DNA from: TMED23 sp964566055
GTDB lineage: Bacteria > Pseudomonadota > Alphaproteobacteria > Rhodospirillales > UBA2165
Direction of reading: 5' to 3'
DNA: 64,000 nt
Assembly: GCA_964566055.1 (NCBI GenBank)
Contig: CAZMHI010000016.1
Coordinates: forward strand, 1 to 64,000
A model generated the notes under the pieces. The model was not told where the DNA came from. It ran no database searches and saw only the letters and a list, made by a program, of their open reading frames with translations. Shown here in pieces: positions 1 to 8,615 of this stretch. Position numbers and translations under genes: made by a program. Position 1 is the stretch's first letter; each line of letters opens with the position of its first letter.

Positions 1-25
1 GATCCTCCGTTTTCTAACTATAACA

Positions 26-1606
26 GTGGACCCACTTTTTGGGGGAGGACCAACCTACAGTTTCGGTACATACGCGCTCGATCCAGAGAGCTTAGAACTG
101 ACCAATGGCGACGAGGTGGTCGAAATCGAGCCACAGGTGTTCAGCCTGCTCGTCTGCCTGATCGAAAACCGCGACCGGGTAATGTCCAAGGACGAGCTAA
201 TCGAGCAAGTCTGGGATGGCCGCATTGTCTCGGATGGCACGCTCAACACCCGCATCAACGCTGCCCGCAAAGCCGTCGGCGATGACGGTAAGGCCCAGGC
301 AGTGATCAAGACGTTTCCCCGGCGGGGGTTCCGCTGGGTTGCGGAGTTGAACGGTGATGGCGGCGAAACTGAACAGCCTACAGTGCCGAATGGCATTTCA
401 GACAAACCCTCCATTGCGGTGTTGCCCTTCGAAAACCTTTCTAACGATCCGGAGCAAGATTACTTTTCCGATGGTATTGCCGAAGACATTATTACGGGCC
501 TTTCTCGCATTCATTCCTTTTTGGTTATCGCCCGAAATTCGACTTTCGCTTACAAAGGCAAAGCCGTTGATGTACAGGAAATTGCGGCAGAACTGGGTGT
601 CAGCTATGTGCTTGAAGGCAGTGTCCGAAAAGCGGGAGACCGTGTCCGAATTTCAGTACAGCTTATCGATGGCGCGACAGCAACCAATATGTGGGCTGAG
701 CAATTTGATCGGGTTCTGGAAGATATATTTGCGGTTCAGGATGAAATTACCCGGACCGTCGTCGGTACGATAGAACCCACGCTTTCGAAAGCTGAGCGGG
801 ATCGGGCTGTTATCAGAAGCCCCGAAAACCTGCATGCCTGGGATTATTACCAACGTGGCTTTTCCCACCTTTTTGACAGAGGCGAATTTGGGCAGCCCGG
901 CGAATTAGTATTGGCGCGCGAAAATTTTTTAAAATCGATCGACTTGGACCCGACATTTTCCCGCCCCTATGCAGGGCTGGCCCATTGCCACTATTTCGAC
1001 ATCCTCGTAGGTCATACGGAAGACGCGTCGAAGTCACTAGAAAAGGGGTTTGCTGCGGCGAGAAAAGCCATTTCACTCGATGATCAGGATGCCTATGCCC
1101 GTGGTGTATTAAGCCATACACATTGGTTGAACCGCGATCCGGATGCCGCGATCCGGGAGTGCCACATCGCCATTGAAATTGAGCCCAGTTACACGCGCGC
1201 TTATTTTTGGTTGGGTATCTCTGTAATAACTTCAGGCAATGCCCAGGAAGGTATCGGACATATCGACACTGCGCTTAGAATTGGCAGTCGCGATCCGTCG
1301 AGAGGCCCTGCCATGGCCTGGAAGGCCTTTGGCCATCTTTTCTTAAGTGAGTTCGCAACGGCTGCCGAGTGGGCAAGGAACGCACTGAGTTTATCCACCA
1401 CCCAAATTTGGGGAAATGTAGTACTTGTCTCGGCCCTGGGGCACCTTGAAAATAAAGAGGAGGCAAAGCGTGCGCTGGAAACCCTGTTTCGACGTAAACC
1501 TATTTTCTCAATTTCATTCGTCAATGATCGACTGCCGGTAACTGATCCTGGCTATATGGAAATATTAGTCGAGGGTCTTCGCAAAGCTGGAGTGCCCGAA
1601 AAATAA
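26..1606 (+). CDS. Winged-helix / TolB-like / TPR regulator (adenylate cyclase-associated type)
   Basis: Residues about 10-105 form an OmpR/CadC-type winged-helix DNA-binding domain, ending in the usual RRGFRWVAEL wing. Residues about 125-260 match the TolB/FlgO-like segment (SIAVLPFENLS, YVLEGSVRKAGDRVRISVQL), and the rest is TPR-like helices ending in LRKAGVPEK. Proteins of this build are common in alphaproteobacteria and are often annotated as adenylate cyclase, but no cyclase catalytic domain is visible, so a regulatory role is inferred. The start is a GTG without a clear Shine-Dalgarno. The frame stays open to the window edge, so the true start could lie upstream. A short relic of a similar 3' end lies at 7485-7562. 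Confidence 0.8.
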   Translation: MDPLFGGGPTYSFGTYALDPESLELTNGDEVVEIEPQVFSLLVCLIENRDRVMSKDELIEQVWDGRIVSDGTLNTRINAARKAVGDDGKAQAVIKTFPRRGFRWVAELNGDGGETEQPTVPNGISDKPSIAVLPFENLSNDPEQDYFSDGIAEDIITGLSRIHSFLVIARNSTFAYKGKAVDVQEIAAELGVSYVLEGSVRKAGDRVRISVQLIDGATATNMWAEQFDRVLEDIFAVQDEITRTVVGTIEPTLSKAERDRAVIRSPENLHAWDYYQRGFSHLFDRGEFGQPGELVLARENFLKSIDLDPTFSRPYAGLAHCHYFDILVGHTEDASKSLEKGFAAARKAISLDDQDAYARGVLSHTHWLNRDPDAAIRECHIAIEIEPSYTRAYFWLGISVITSGNAQEGIGHIDTALRIGSRDPSRGPAMAWKAFGHLFLSEFATAAEWARNALSLSTTQIWGNVVLVSALGHLENKEEAKRALETLFRRKPIFSISFVNDRLPVTDPGYMEILVEGLRKAGVPEK

Positions 1607-1610
1607 CCCG

Positions 1611-3326
1611 CTACCGCTGACAGATAATATTCACCAGCGCTTGCCGTTTTTCTTTTTTAACGACATCGAAGGCGCGTTTGAGCGCTGCGGGCAATTCCGC
1701 CGGGTCTTCCACCCGCTCACCATGACCATCAAAAGCCCGGACAATCTCATCGAAGTTCGGTGACGGTCCCATGCTGACCATCGGAAAATTACCGGTGGTG
1801 ACGGCCCAGCCATCGGGGTGAACATTGCGGGTGCTGTTGGAGACCTCATCCCAGGCGCCGTTGTTAAAGACAATGGTCAAGAGCGGCAGATTGCTGGCCC
1901 GAGAGACCTGATGACAGGCGGTCGGTACGCCGAAAATATAAGAGCCATCGCCCAGCGTACAGATCACGGATTTGTCGGGTGCCCCGAGCTTAACCCCAAG
2001 TGCCGCACCGAAACCCCAGCCAAGCCCGGCGGAGTGTGACGGGCCGAAATAACTGCCGGGTCCGGTCGGCGGAGCAAAGCGCGGGTCCAACGGATATTCA
2101 TTAACAACAATAGTATTGGGGCCGAGCAGCTCGCCGACACAACGCGCCGCATATTGAAAGCCGATGGGGCTTCGCTTGGCTTCAGCAAGCGCCGCCTTGT
2201 CCCATTTCCGGCGTTCGGCCTGATGACGTTTGGCCAATATTTGATGGCGCGCTTTAACAGCTGATTTTTTAACGCGTTTGCTGAGCGCTTCGGTGAGCAG
2301 GGGCAGGGTGGCTTCCGGCTCTGCCGCCAGCGGTACATCGCAGCGGAAATTATGCATCGGATAATTGCTATAAAATGGATCGACGGCGAGGTGGATCACC
2401 TGCGCCTTATCCCGGATTTTGGTTCGGGCTGGAAACCACGGCACATCACAGTCGATCACCAGCAACGCATCGGCCTTGGCAATCGCCGGATGGATGGCTG
2501 AGCCGAAAACATAACCGGCGTGACACGGGTGGTCTGCCGGGAAATTATTATAGACCGGGGAGGCTTCAATCACTTCAATGGCCCCGGCATCAGCAAGCTC
2601 GACCAATTTCTTGACGGCGGTTTTGCTTCGGCCAAGCTCAGAGGTAATGATCAGCGGGCGTTGAGCTTCGGCCAAGATTTTAGCCGCTTCCTTGAGGCGC
2701 GCCGGGTCAGGATGGCGCTGACCCGCGACTTCGCGGCGGGCAGGGGTCTCGATGGTGACCGCTTCCAAGGCTTCGGCGATGACATCCCGGGGCAGCGAGA
2801 TATAAACGGGACCCCGTGGCTGATCCATCGCCATTTCCAAGGCGCGATCGATGATGGATTCCAATTGGGCCGGCTGGCGGAGCTCATAATCCCATTTGAC
2901 ATATTCCCGGATCATCGCCGCCTGATCGAAACTTTCCTGCGCCCATTGCACATGAATGTCGCGGGCGCCGCGCATCGAACCGTCATCGGTTACGGCTGAG
3001 CTGGCGGCTAGCACAATCAAGGGTATCTGGGCTTTTGAGGCATTGATCAGCGCACCGGTTATATTGGCAGTGCCGGGTGTGGAGTAAACAATCGCCGCCT
3101 GAGGCCGGCCTGTGACCGCATAAAACCCGTGCGCCATCGTCACCGCGGTCTGCTCGTGCGGCGTCATGATGGGGCGCAAGCTTGACTTGCCTTTCGCTTC
3201 GAATTTCGACAGCCCATCAATCATCGAGGTAAAAGCATTGCCGATCAGGCACTCAATGCCGCGCTCCCGGAGAATTTCCAACAGCGCCTGCCCAACCGTT
3301 TCAACTTTAAAAGTTTTCTTTGCCAT
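1611..3326 (-). CDS. Thiamine-diphosphate enzyme, acetolactate synthase / benzoylformate decarboxylase superfamily
   Basis: This has the standard three-domain TPP architecture. The N-terminal pyrimidine-binding domain carries the cofactor-activating Glu58 (TPHEQTAV), the middle domain follows, and the C-terminal diphosphate-binding domain has GDGSYIF (about residue 457) and NNGAW (about 489). The 571-residue length is normal, and the key residues suggest an active enzyme. The substrate cannot be assigned: anabolic acetolactate synthase is less likely because no small regulatory subunit is adjacent, and sequence alone does not separate a benzoylformate or oxalyl-CoA type decarboxylase from other members. 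It lies 25 bases downstream of the PuuD-like gene on the same strand, so the two are probably cotranscribed. Confidence 0.82.
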   Translation of the reverse strand: MAKKTFKVETVGQALLEILRERGIECLIGNAFTSMIDGLSKFEAKGKSSLRPIMTPHEQTAVTMAHGFYAVTGRPQAAIVYSTPGTANITGALINASKAQIPLIVLAASSAVTDDGSMRGARDIHVQWAQESFDQAAMIREYVKWDYELRQPAQLESIIDRALEMAMDQPRGPVYISLPRDVIAEALEAVTIETPARREVAGQRHPDPARLKEAAKILAEAQRPLIITSELGRSKTAVKKLVELADAGAIEVIEASPVYNNFPADHPCHAGYVFGSAIHPAIAKADALLVIDCDVPWFPARTKIRDKAQVIHLAVDPFYSNYPMHNFRCDVPLAAEPEATLPLLTEALSKRVKKSAVKARHQILAKRHQAERRKWDKAALAEAKRSPIGFQYAARCVGELLGPNTIVVNEYPLDPRFAPPTGPGSYFGPSHSAGLGWGFGAALGVKLGAPDKSVICTLGDGSYIFGVPTACHQVSRASNLPLLTIVFNNGAWDEVSNSTRNVHPDGWAVTTGNFPMVSMGPSPNFDEIVRAFDGHGERVEDPAELPAALKRAFDVVKKEKRQALVNIICQR

Positions 3327-3351
3327 ACCTTCTGCCTATTCCAGTCTCTGC

Positions 3352-4524
3352 CTATTCCAGCTTGGCGCCTTGGTCAACCCAACGGCCAAGTATCTCCCGC
3401 TCAGCTTTCGTCATACCACTGTCGCGCTTGATCGGCATGGTCTTGATTGTCACCGCGCTGGCTTTAATGCGCTTGGCGTGGCGCTTAATGTCTTCGGGGC
3501 GGTCAAAGCTAATTTTGCCGGGGGACGGTCCCCAACTTCGATCTGCCGGTACCGTTGAATGGCAGCTCAAACAATGCTTAGCAATAATGCTGCGCGCGGT
3601 GGTGAAGGAAACGCTTTTGGTGCTGGCGGTCCCTTGTGGCGGATTTACGGCGGCGATTAAATAAACCGCTATGCCGACCAGGACCAAGGCTGAGTAGAGC
3701 GCCCAGAGACCGGCCTTGCCGCTGACCACCATGTGCCGCGCGGCGACAAACGCCACCACCAGCAGCGCTACAATAATCCAGTTGAGCCAATGGCTATAGA
3801 TCACCGGGTAGTGATGGCTCAGCATCAACACCACCGTCGGAAACATCAGGTAACTGTTATGGGTAGCGCGGTGCCGGGCCAGCGTGCAAAGCGCTTCATC
3901 AGCCAGGCGGTTTTCAGCGCGCGCTTCTTTCATTTCTTTCAAGGCGGGCAGGATTCTGAACCAGACATTGCCCATCATCAGAGAACCGAGTGTTGCGCCA
4001 ACCAGGATAAAAACCGCCCGGCCAGAAAATATCTGAGTAAGTCCCCAGGCAACAGCGACAAACAGCGCCAAGGAAAAAATCAGCCGCACAGTAACTTGCT
4101 GGCTCGGCCGCCACAGCAGATCATAGCAAAACCAAGATAGAATCAGCAGGGCGATGACAATGCCAGCACTGGTGAAGGCACTAATCGGCTGGCCACCGGC
4201 ACCGGTGAGCAGACTGCCCGGTAAAGGCGCGATCATCAGCAGCAGCAATATCCCGCTGACCCAGGTGAGGATGGTCTCGCGCTTAAACCAGATGTGGGTC
4301 TTGGCCAGCCCATCGGGCTCAAGCCTCAATTTATCAACCAGCAATGAGCCAGCCTGATCAATCATCCAGGGCTCGCCATGTTCGCCTTTTGCTTTGCGAT
4401 CCGGGTCAGCAAATATACGGTCGAGCCACAACAGATAGAGTGAGCCGCCCAGCCAGGAAATACCGCCCATGATATGAAACCAGCGCAGCACCAGATCGAG
4501 CCAGTCGAGGGTGTTCCAATCCAT
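3352..4524 (-). CDS. PuuD-like membrane protein with C-terminal cytochrome c domain
   Basis: The N-terminal ~280 residues contain about eight hydrophobic membrane segments, beginning with a motif typical of the DUF989/PuuD family (HIMGGISWLGGSLY). The C-terminal domain carries one c-type haem site, CLSCH near residue 316, with Met-containing segments that could supply the distal ligand. Characterised family members act as cytochrome-linked urate oxidases, so oxidation of urate or a related substrate at the membrane is the best guess. A PuuE-like deacetylase lies far away at 33.7 kb, but no other purine genes adjoin. The ATG is preceded by AAAGGAAA at good spacing. The gene precedes the TPP enzyme in a likely operon. 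Confidence 0.82.
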   Translation of the reverse strand: MDWNTLDWLDLVLRWFHIMGGISWLGGSLYLLWLDRIFADPDRKAKGEHGEPWMIDQAGSLLVDKLRLEPDGLAKTHIWFKRETILTWVSGILLLLMIAPLPGSLLTGAGGQPISAFTSAGIVIALLILSWFCYDLLWRPSQQVTVRLIFSLALFVAVAWGLTQIFSGRAVFILVGATLGSLMMGNVWFRILPALKEMKEARAENRLADEALCTLARHRATHNSYLMFPTVVLMLSHHYPVIYSHWLNWIIVALLVVAFVAARHMVVSGKAGLWALYSALVLVGIAVYLIAAVNPPQGTASTKSVSFTTARSIIAKHCLSCHSTVPADRSWGPSPGKISFDRPEDIKRHAKRIKASAVTIKTMPIKRDSGMTKAEREILGRWVDQGAKLE

Positions 4525-4666
4525 TGCTGAGTTTCCTTTGGGCCATTTTGATAGAGCCTCTGATTTTGAAGATTAAAACTTAAGGTGCAACTGATTTTTT
4601 TGAAGTTACGTATCGGTGTGGCTGAAAGTAAAAACGCAATTAAGTCAGGGATTAATCAACCTAGGG

Positions 4667-4691
4667 TAGATTGATATTTAAAATTAATCTA
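4667..4691. promoter_or_regulatory. Inverted repeat upstream of the duplicated-domain gene
   Basis: TAGATT at 4667-4672 and AATCTA at 4686-4691 form a 6-bp inverted repeat in an AT-rich region about 80 bases upstream of the gene starting at 4772. It could be an operator, but AT-rich DNA yields such repeats by chance. Confidence 0.25.
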
Positions 4692-4771
4692 AACTAATTC
4701 ACCTAACTAAAACAGGAGGCTAACAAACCCAATTTAACCAATTTAAATCTACTTATAGGGAGGAACTTGAA

Positions 4772-5374
4772 ATGCCAGTATTTCATCTCGACCATAAATT
4801 AGTAGACTTTAATAATTGGATTACAGTTTTCAGAGATAACCCCGTTCGCAAAGAACGTGAAAAAGAGCACGGTGTCACGACCCGGCGTGTGGTCCAAGAT
4901 GCCGACAATCCCAATCATGCCGTTGTTATGCAGGAAGCCAGTGACCGGGCGGCCATGGATCAGTTTGTTGGCGATCCAAAAGTGCAGGAACGGTTTGCAG
5001 ATACCTCGATATTCGCCGAACCCCCGCAGATTACTGGCGGCTATGACGGTGAAGATTTGGACGATTATGTTGATGGTGAAAACCCGGGTTTCCTGGTTGA
5101 TCATCAGCTTGTCGACTATGATAAATGGTATGAAATGTGGAGCAAAAACCGCATAAAGAATGCCGAAAATTGGACCAATTTAGGCTGCAAGCCGGTTCGG
5201 CTGCTGCGTGATATTGATGATCCCAATCATGCCATTGTCGTTGTCTTCGCCCCTAATCGCGGGGCTGTCGAACAATTGCTGTCATCGCCTAATGCTCAGG
5301 AGGCTTTCGCCAATCGGGAGATTTTCCAGCGGGCGCCGGAAATCACCGGACAATATTCTCCTGTCGATTTTTAG
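4772..5374 (+). CDS. Tandem two-domain protein, probable alpha-beta barrel fold, unknown function
   Basis: The 200 residues are an internal duplication of about 95 residues each. Both halves contain a F/LVDHQLVDY/FxxW-like start, a DDPNHAIVV-like strand (residues about 48 and 150), a helix with QEAFA or QERFA, and a closing xPEITG(Q/G)Y. This layout resembles dimeric ferredoxin-like (ABM or DUF-type) barrels fused into one chain. No catalytic residues are recognised, and there is no signal peptide or membrane segment. The ATG follows a strong GGGAGG ribosome site. It stands alone between the divergent PuuD-like gene and a terminator-like hairpin, so it is probably monocistronic. Confidence 0.75.
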   Translation: MPVFHLDHKLVDFNNWITVFRDNPVRKEREKEHGVTTRRVVQDADNPNHAVVMQEASDRAAMDQFVGDPKVQERFADTSIFAEPPQITGGYDGEDLDDYVDGENPGFLVDHQLVDYDKWYEMWSKNRIKNAENWTNLGCKPVRLLRDIDDPNHAIVVVFAPNRGAVEQLLSSPNAQEAFANREIFQRAPEITGQYSPVDF

Positions 5375-5394
5375 GCTGATTTAGTTATATATTC

Positions 5395-5432
5395 CGCTTT
5401 GTCCCGGACCCGAAGTTTCTGGGACAAAGCGC
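5395..5432 (+). terminator. Terminator-like hairpin
   Basis: GCTTTGTCCC and GGGACAAAGC form a 10-bp perfect stem about 20 bases after the stop at 5374. The downstream T-run is weak (TTAATTTATTTT), so it is a likely but not classical intrinsic terminator. The rest of 5433-5698 holds no supported gene. A short hydrophobic reading frame ending near 5575 is too weak to call. Confidence 0.55.
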
Positions 5433-5698
5433 CTTAATTTATTTTCAACAGGATAGGCGTGCCGTTTTCCCTTTTTATTGTGTGCGGCGGGGGCCGTCAT
5501 GGTGCTCTTGATGATTGGCGCTTTCGCCTGGTTCCACTTGTCGGCGCTTTTCACGAAGCGGCAACCAGCAACCTAACCCTCAGAAAGACGCAATAAAATC
5601 TGCTTCTGACTTAACGGAGACTCTTGCTTTAATTCCAATTCCTCAAAGTCCATTGCCATCAGATCAACTTCGTCTAGAATATCCGGAAGGGAAATGAC

Positions 5699-6346
5699 AT
5701 GACAAGCAATGGTAACCCGGCAAAGGATGGTCTGACGCGCCGCGCGCTCATTCTCGCAGCTCCGGCTCTTCTGGTGCCAGGGTCAGTTTATGCCGCACTT
5801 AAACTAACGCCCGGTGCCGGCGAAGGACCATTCTACCCGGTACAGAGACCCAGCGACGATGATTCTGACCTAGTCCGTGTTGAAGGCGCGGTGCGCGAGG
5901 CGGGGGGAGAAATCCTCCATCTCGCTGGACGCCTATTGGACTCCAGCGCGCGGCCCATCGCAGGTCTGCGGATTGAGATATGGCAGTGCGACGCCAACGG
6001 CGTCTATCTGCATCCTCGCGACCGTCGGTTTGCATCACGCGATTCAGGCTTCCAAGGCTTTGGTCACGCAGTTGCTGACGCATCAGGGCACTTCGCTTTC
6101 CGAACCATCGTACCGGTTTCCTATCCCGGGCGGACACCGCATATCCACGTTAAGGTGCGCGACCGTCAACGAGACCTAATCACTACCCAGCTCTACCGCG
6201 AGGGTTATCCCCAGAACCCGTCCGATTTCCTGTTCCGACGCCTCTCGACAGATGAGCAACGCCGCGTCTCGATGGCCATCAAACCTAGCGCATCACCCCG
6301 CCGCCCCGCTTTCGAAACTGAGATCGACCTAGTGATCGGAATTTGA
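5699..6346 (+). CDS. Exported intradiol ring-cleavage dioxygenase-like protein
   Basis: The C-terminal ~170 residues match the intradiol (catechol/protocatechuate 3,4-) dioxygenase fold. The four non-haem Fe(III) ligands are all identifiable: Tyr in NGVYLHP, Tyr in VSYPGRTP, and the two His of PHIHVKV. The GEGPFYP motif near residue 42 is also typical. The N-terminus (GLTRRALILAAPALL ending in VYA) looks like a Tat-type signal, so a folded iron protein in the periplasm is inferred. At 215 residues it resembles the single-chain secreted members rather than the alpha/beta PcaGH pair. No ring-cleavage pathway genes adjoin, and the substrate is unknown. Confidence 0.85.
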   Translation: MTSNGNPAKDGLTRRALILAAPALLVPGSVYAALKLTPGAGEGPFYPVQRPSDDDSDLVRVEGAVREAGGEILHLAGRLLDSSARPIAGLRIEIWQCDANGVYLHPRDRRFASRDSGFQGFGHAVADASGHFAFRTIVPVSYPGRTPHIHVKVRDRQRDLITTQLYREGYPQNPSDFLFRRLSTDEQRRVSMAIKPSASPRRPAFETEIDLVIGI

Positions 6347-6498
6347 GACGTGGATTGGTTCCGGCCGATCAGAGAATGGACTTTATCCACGCAATTAAAA
6401 AAGATTCTGCTCCCGACCCAAAGCGGAGTTAAGGCGTTTCAATTTGATTGATTGCGGCTACAGTGGACCATCGGCCAGTTCAGCAAAAGGGTCAAAAC

Positions 6499-7467
6499 GT
6501 GTATCGACTGCTCATTATCCTATTTTCGATTTTTATTATTTCGGTGACTGGTGTTGCTGCTGAATGGAAGTCACTGCTCTCACGCGACCATCCGCTTGTC
6601 GGTCGAATTTGGGCTCCCGCCACAGAAACATTCGTCGAGCCCACTCAAGTCTTGGCGCAGGCGGTTAAGGCGACCTATGTGCTGCTTGGCGAGAAACACG
6701 ATAATCTCGATCATCACCTGCTTCAGGCTAAAATTATTGAGCAGATAAATCGATCGGGACGGCGCCCGGCGATTGTATTCGAAATGATCGGTGAAGACCG
6801 CCGAGCGGATATTGTCAAATGGCGCGAAGGAAAACCTGCTGATGCTAATGGCTTGGGTGCGGCGCTTGACTGGGCGAAGTCCGGCTGGCCGCAATGGTCA
6901 TATTATCAGCCGATAGCCGAGGTGGCGCTTGCAGCCGGGCTGCCAATTGTTGCCGGAAATTTGCCTAAATCATTAGCTCGAACCATCAGTCGGGAAGGGC
7001 TCCGCGTCGTTGATTCTGTGCGCAGAAATCGTCTCGCTCTCGATCAACCACTGCCGGTCAAAGTAAGTGCGATTATGAGGCAAACATTATTTGAATCCCA
7101 TTGCCGGTTGATGCCAAAATCTGCAATGTCCCCTCTGGTCACTGTGCAGCGGGTCCGGGATGCTTTCTTATCCGACAATCTGATCGCCGCTGGGGATCGG
7201 CAAGGCGTCGACAGCGCTGTACTTATTGCTGGTAACGGTCATGTCCGCGCCGATTTTGGTGTGCCAAAACACTTGACCGGGCGCGATCCCAGCAGGCGAA
7301 TCCTCACGATTGCATTTCTGGAAGTCGAACCCGGCGTTACCACCCCAAAGTCCTATGGCGAGTTTTTCAACGATGCGCTTCCGTTTGATTACGTTTGGTT
7401 CACGCCCCGGGCCAATGATCGAGATTACTGTGCCGAGCTCAAGCAGCGGTTTCACGGCAAAAAATAG
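6499..7467 (+). CDS. ChaN-like haem-binding lipoprotein/uptake family protein
   Basis: After an N-terminal hydrophobic signal (LLIILFSIFIISVTGVAA), the protein carries YVLLGEKHDNLDHH and PAIVFEMIG, hallmarks of the ChaN/Tiki-like cofactor-binding superfamily (PF04187), and a late GNGHVRADFGVP segment typical of the same fold. Family members bind haem or act as metal-dependent peptidase-like proteins, and an envelope role in iron or haem handling is inferred. A GTG at 6499 is chosen because it places the signal peptide at the N-terminus. An upstream in-frame ATG at 6448 would add 17 polar residues. No TonB receptor or haem transporter is adjacent. Confidence 0.75.
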   Translation: MYRLLIILFSIFIISVTGVAAEWKSLLSRDHPLVGRIWAPATETFVEPTQVLAQAVKATYVLLGEKHDNLDHHLLQAKIIEQINRSGRRPAIVFEMIGEDRRADIVKWREGKPADANGLGAALDWAKSGWPQWSYYQPIAEVALAAGLPIVAGNLPKSLARTISREGLRVVDSVRRNRLALDQPLPVKVSAIMRQTLFESHCRLMPKSAMSPLVTVQRVRDAFLSDNLIAAGDRQGVDSAVLIAGNGHVRADFGVPKHLTGRDPSRRILTIAFLEVEPGVTTPKSYGEFFNDALPFDYVWFTPRANDRDYCAELKQRFHGKK

Positions 7468-7484
7468 AAGACAATAAACGCTAT

Positions 7485-7562
7485 ATGCTTAGCGATGGAA
7501 CGAGGCTGCCTCGCAAAAAAATTATAGAAAGATTTCACAAAGCTGGAGTACCAGAAGAATAA
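7485..7562 (+). pseudogene. 3'-end relic of a TolB/TPR regulator
   Basis: A 25-codon frame ends KIIERFHKAGVPEE-stop. Its last ~30 bases closely follow the 3' end of the gene at 26-1606 (AAAGCTGGAGT, then an acidic end and TAA), although the rest of that protein is absent. It is read as the residue of a deleted paralogue. Confidence 0.45.
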
Positions 7563-7666
7563 CGTCTGCTTTACTCCCAAAAGCGGACTCTTTATGAATT
7601 GGTGAAGCCGATTGTGATTTTGGGCAATCGCTCAGATAGATTCTGGCGCTAAAATAGGATTTCGAT

Positions 7667-8467
7667 GTGATTGAGTTGTACCATTTTTGGGACTCGCCGT
7701 GCTGTTTTAAAGTTCGGATTGTCCTTGCCGAAAAGAAAATTGAATGGAAATCCCGTTTGATAGCCTCTGTTCAGTTCGACCATTTTCAGTCTGATTATCA
7801 AGCCCTCAATCCACATAGTATTGTTCCTACTCTGATCCATGACGAACGCGTTCTGCTTCAATCCGGTGTCATAGCAGAATATCTCGATGAAATGTTTCCC
7901 GATAATGGGTTGAAGCCAGATAACCCAGCGGATCGAGCGACAATGCGGCAATGGGCCCATGATGAGCAGGCCTATTTATTTCCGCTTATAATAATTATGA
8001 GCTTTAATCTAATGATGACGCTGCGCGAGAAAGCCTATGGCATGGATCAATTGCGAGAATGGTCAAAACGTCATCCAGATCAAGCGAGAGCACAAGATTA
8101 TTTAAATCGGGTTTCGTCTCCAATGGATATAGAGGCGGTGGAAGCGGCAGCTGAAAAATTCTCCTGGCACATGGAACGGCTGGAAAAACAGTTGGCGAAT
8201 TCAGGTGGCCCGTGGATATGTGGAAAAACCTATTCATTAGCCGACATTAGCCTAGGCCCGATACTTGACCGAATGGAATATCTAGATCTGCTTAAAGTAT
8301 TGGATAAAGCCCCAATGGTAGCTGACTGGTATGAACAAATGAAGGCCCGCCCCGCGTTTGAAGAGGCAGCACCGGATTATGAGTATCGGATGTGGGGACC
8401 CAAAAAGCCTATTCCCAAAACTCAGGTTGGACCGGATGCCCCCTACGGATCATTCCCTAGCGAATAA
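7667..8467 (+). CDS. Glutathione S-transferase family protein
   Basis: The N-terminal thioredoxin-like domain starts IELYHFWDSPCCFKVRIVLAEK and has the conserved cis-Pro segment SIVPTLIHD (about residue 52) and the glutathione-contacting LLQSGVIAEYLDE. An all-helical C-terminal domain contains the family N-capping box-like PWICGKTYSLADISLGP. The 266 residues are longer than a plain GST because of an insertion around 115-160, as seen in some beta-etherase-like members. The start is GTG, since no in-frame ATG fits the domain. It probably acts in the cytosol on electrophiles; the substrate is unknown. Confidence 0.85.
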   Translation: MIELYHFWDSPCCFKVRIVLAEKKIEWKSRLIASVQFDHFQSDYQALNPHSIVPTLIHDERVLLQSGVIAEYLDEMFPDNGLKPDNPADRATMRQWAHDEQAYLFPLIIIMSFNLMMTLREKAYGMDQLREWSKRHPDQARAQDYLNRVSSPMDIEAVEAAAEKFSWHMERLEKQLANSGGPWICGKTYSLADISLGPILDRMEYLDLLKVLDKAPMVADWYEQMKARPAFEEAAPDYEYRMWGPKKPIPKTQVGPDAPYGSFPSE

Positions 8468-8615
8468 TGGTTTATTTAGGCATTTGAGAAATCTTTATAA
8501 TGCCCGCTTCTGGAAATAAGCGGACATTAGTCCTTATTATCTAATTCCTTTGCGATCAGACCCACTTTCCCTAGAATGAATTAAATTAATTGGTCACAAG
8601 GGGAAACGACACCAA

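Noticed and set aside
5515..5697. 60-residue frame before the intradiol dioxygenase gene
   Set aside because: No conserved features and a low-complexity Pro/Ser/Gln translation; treated as intergenic.
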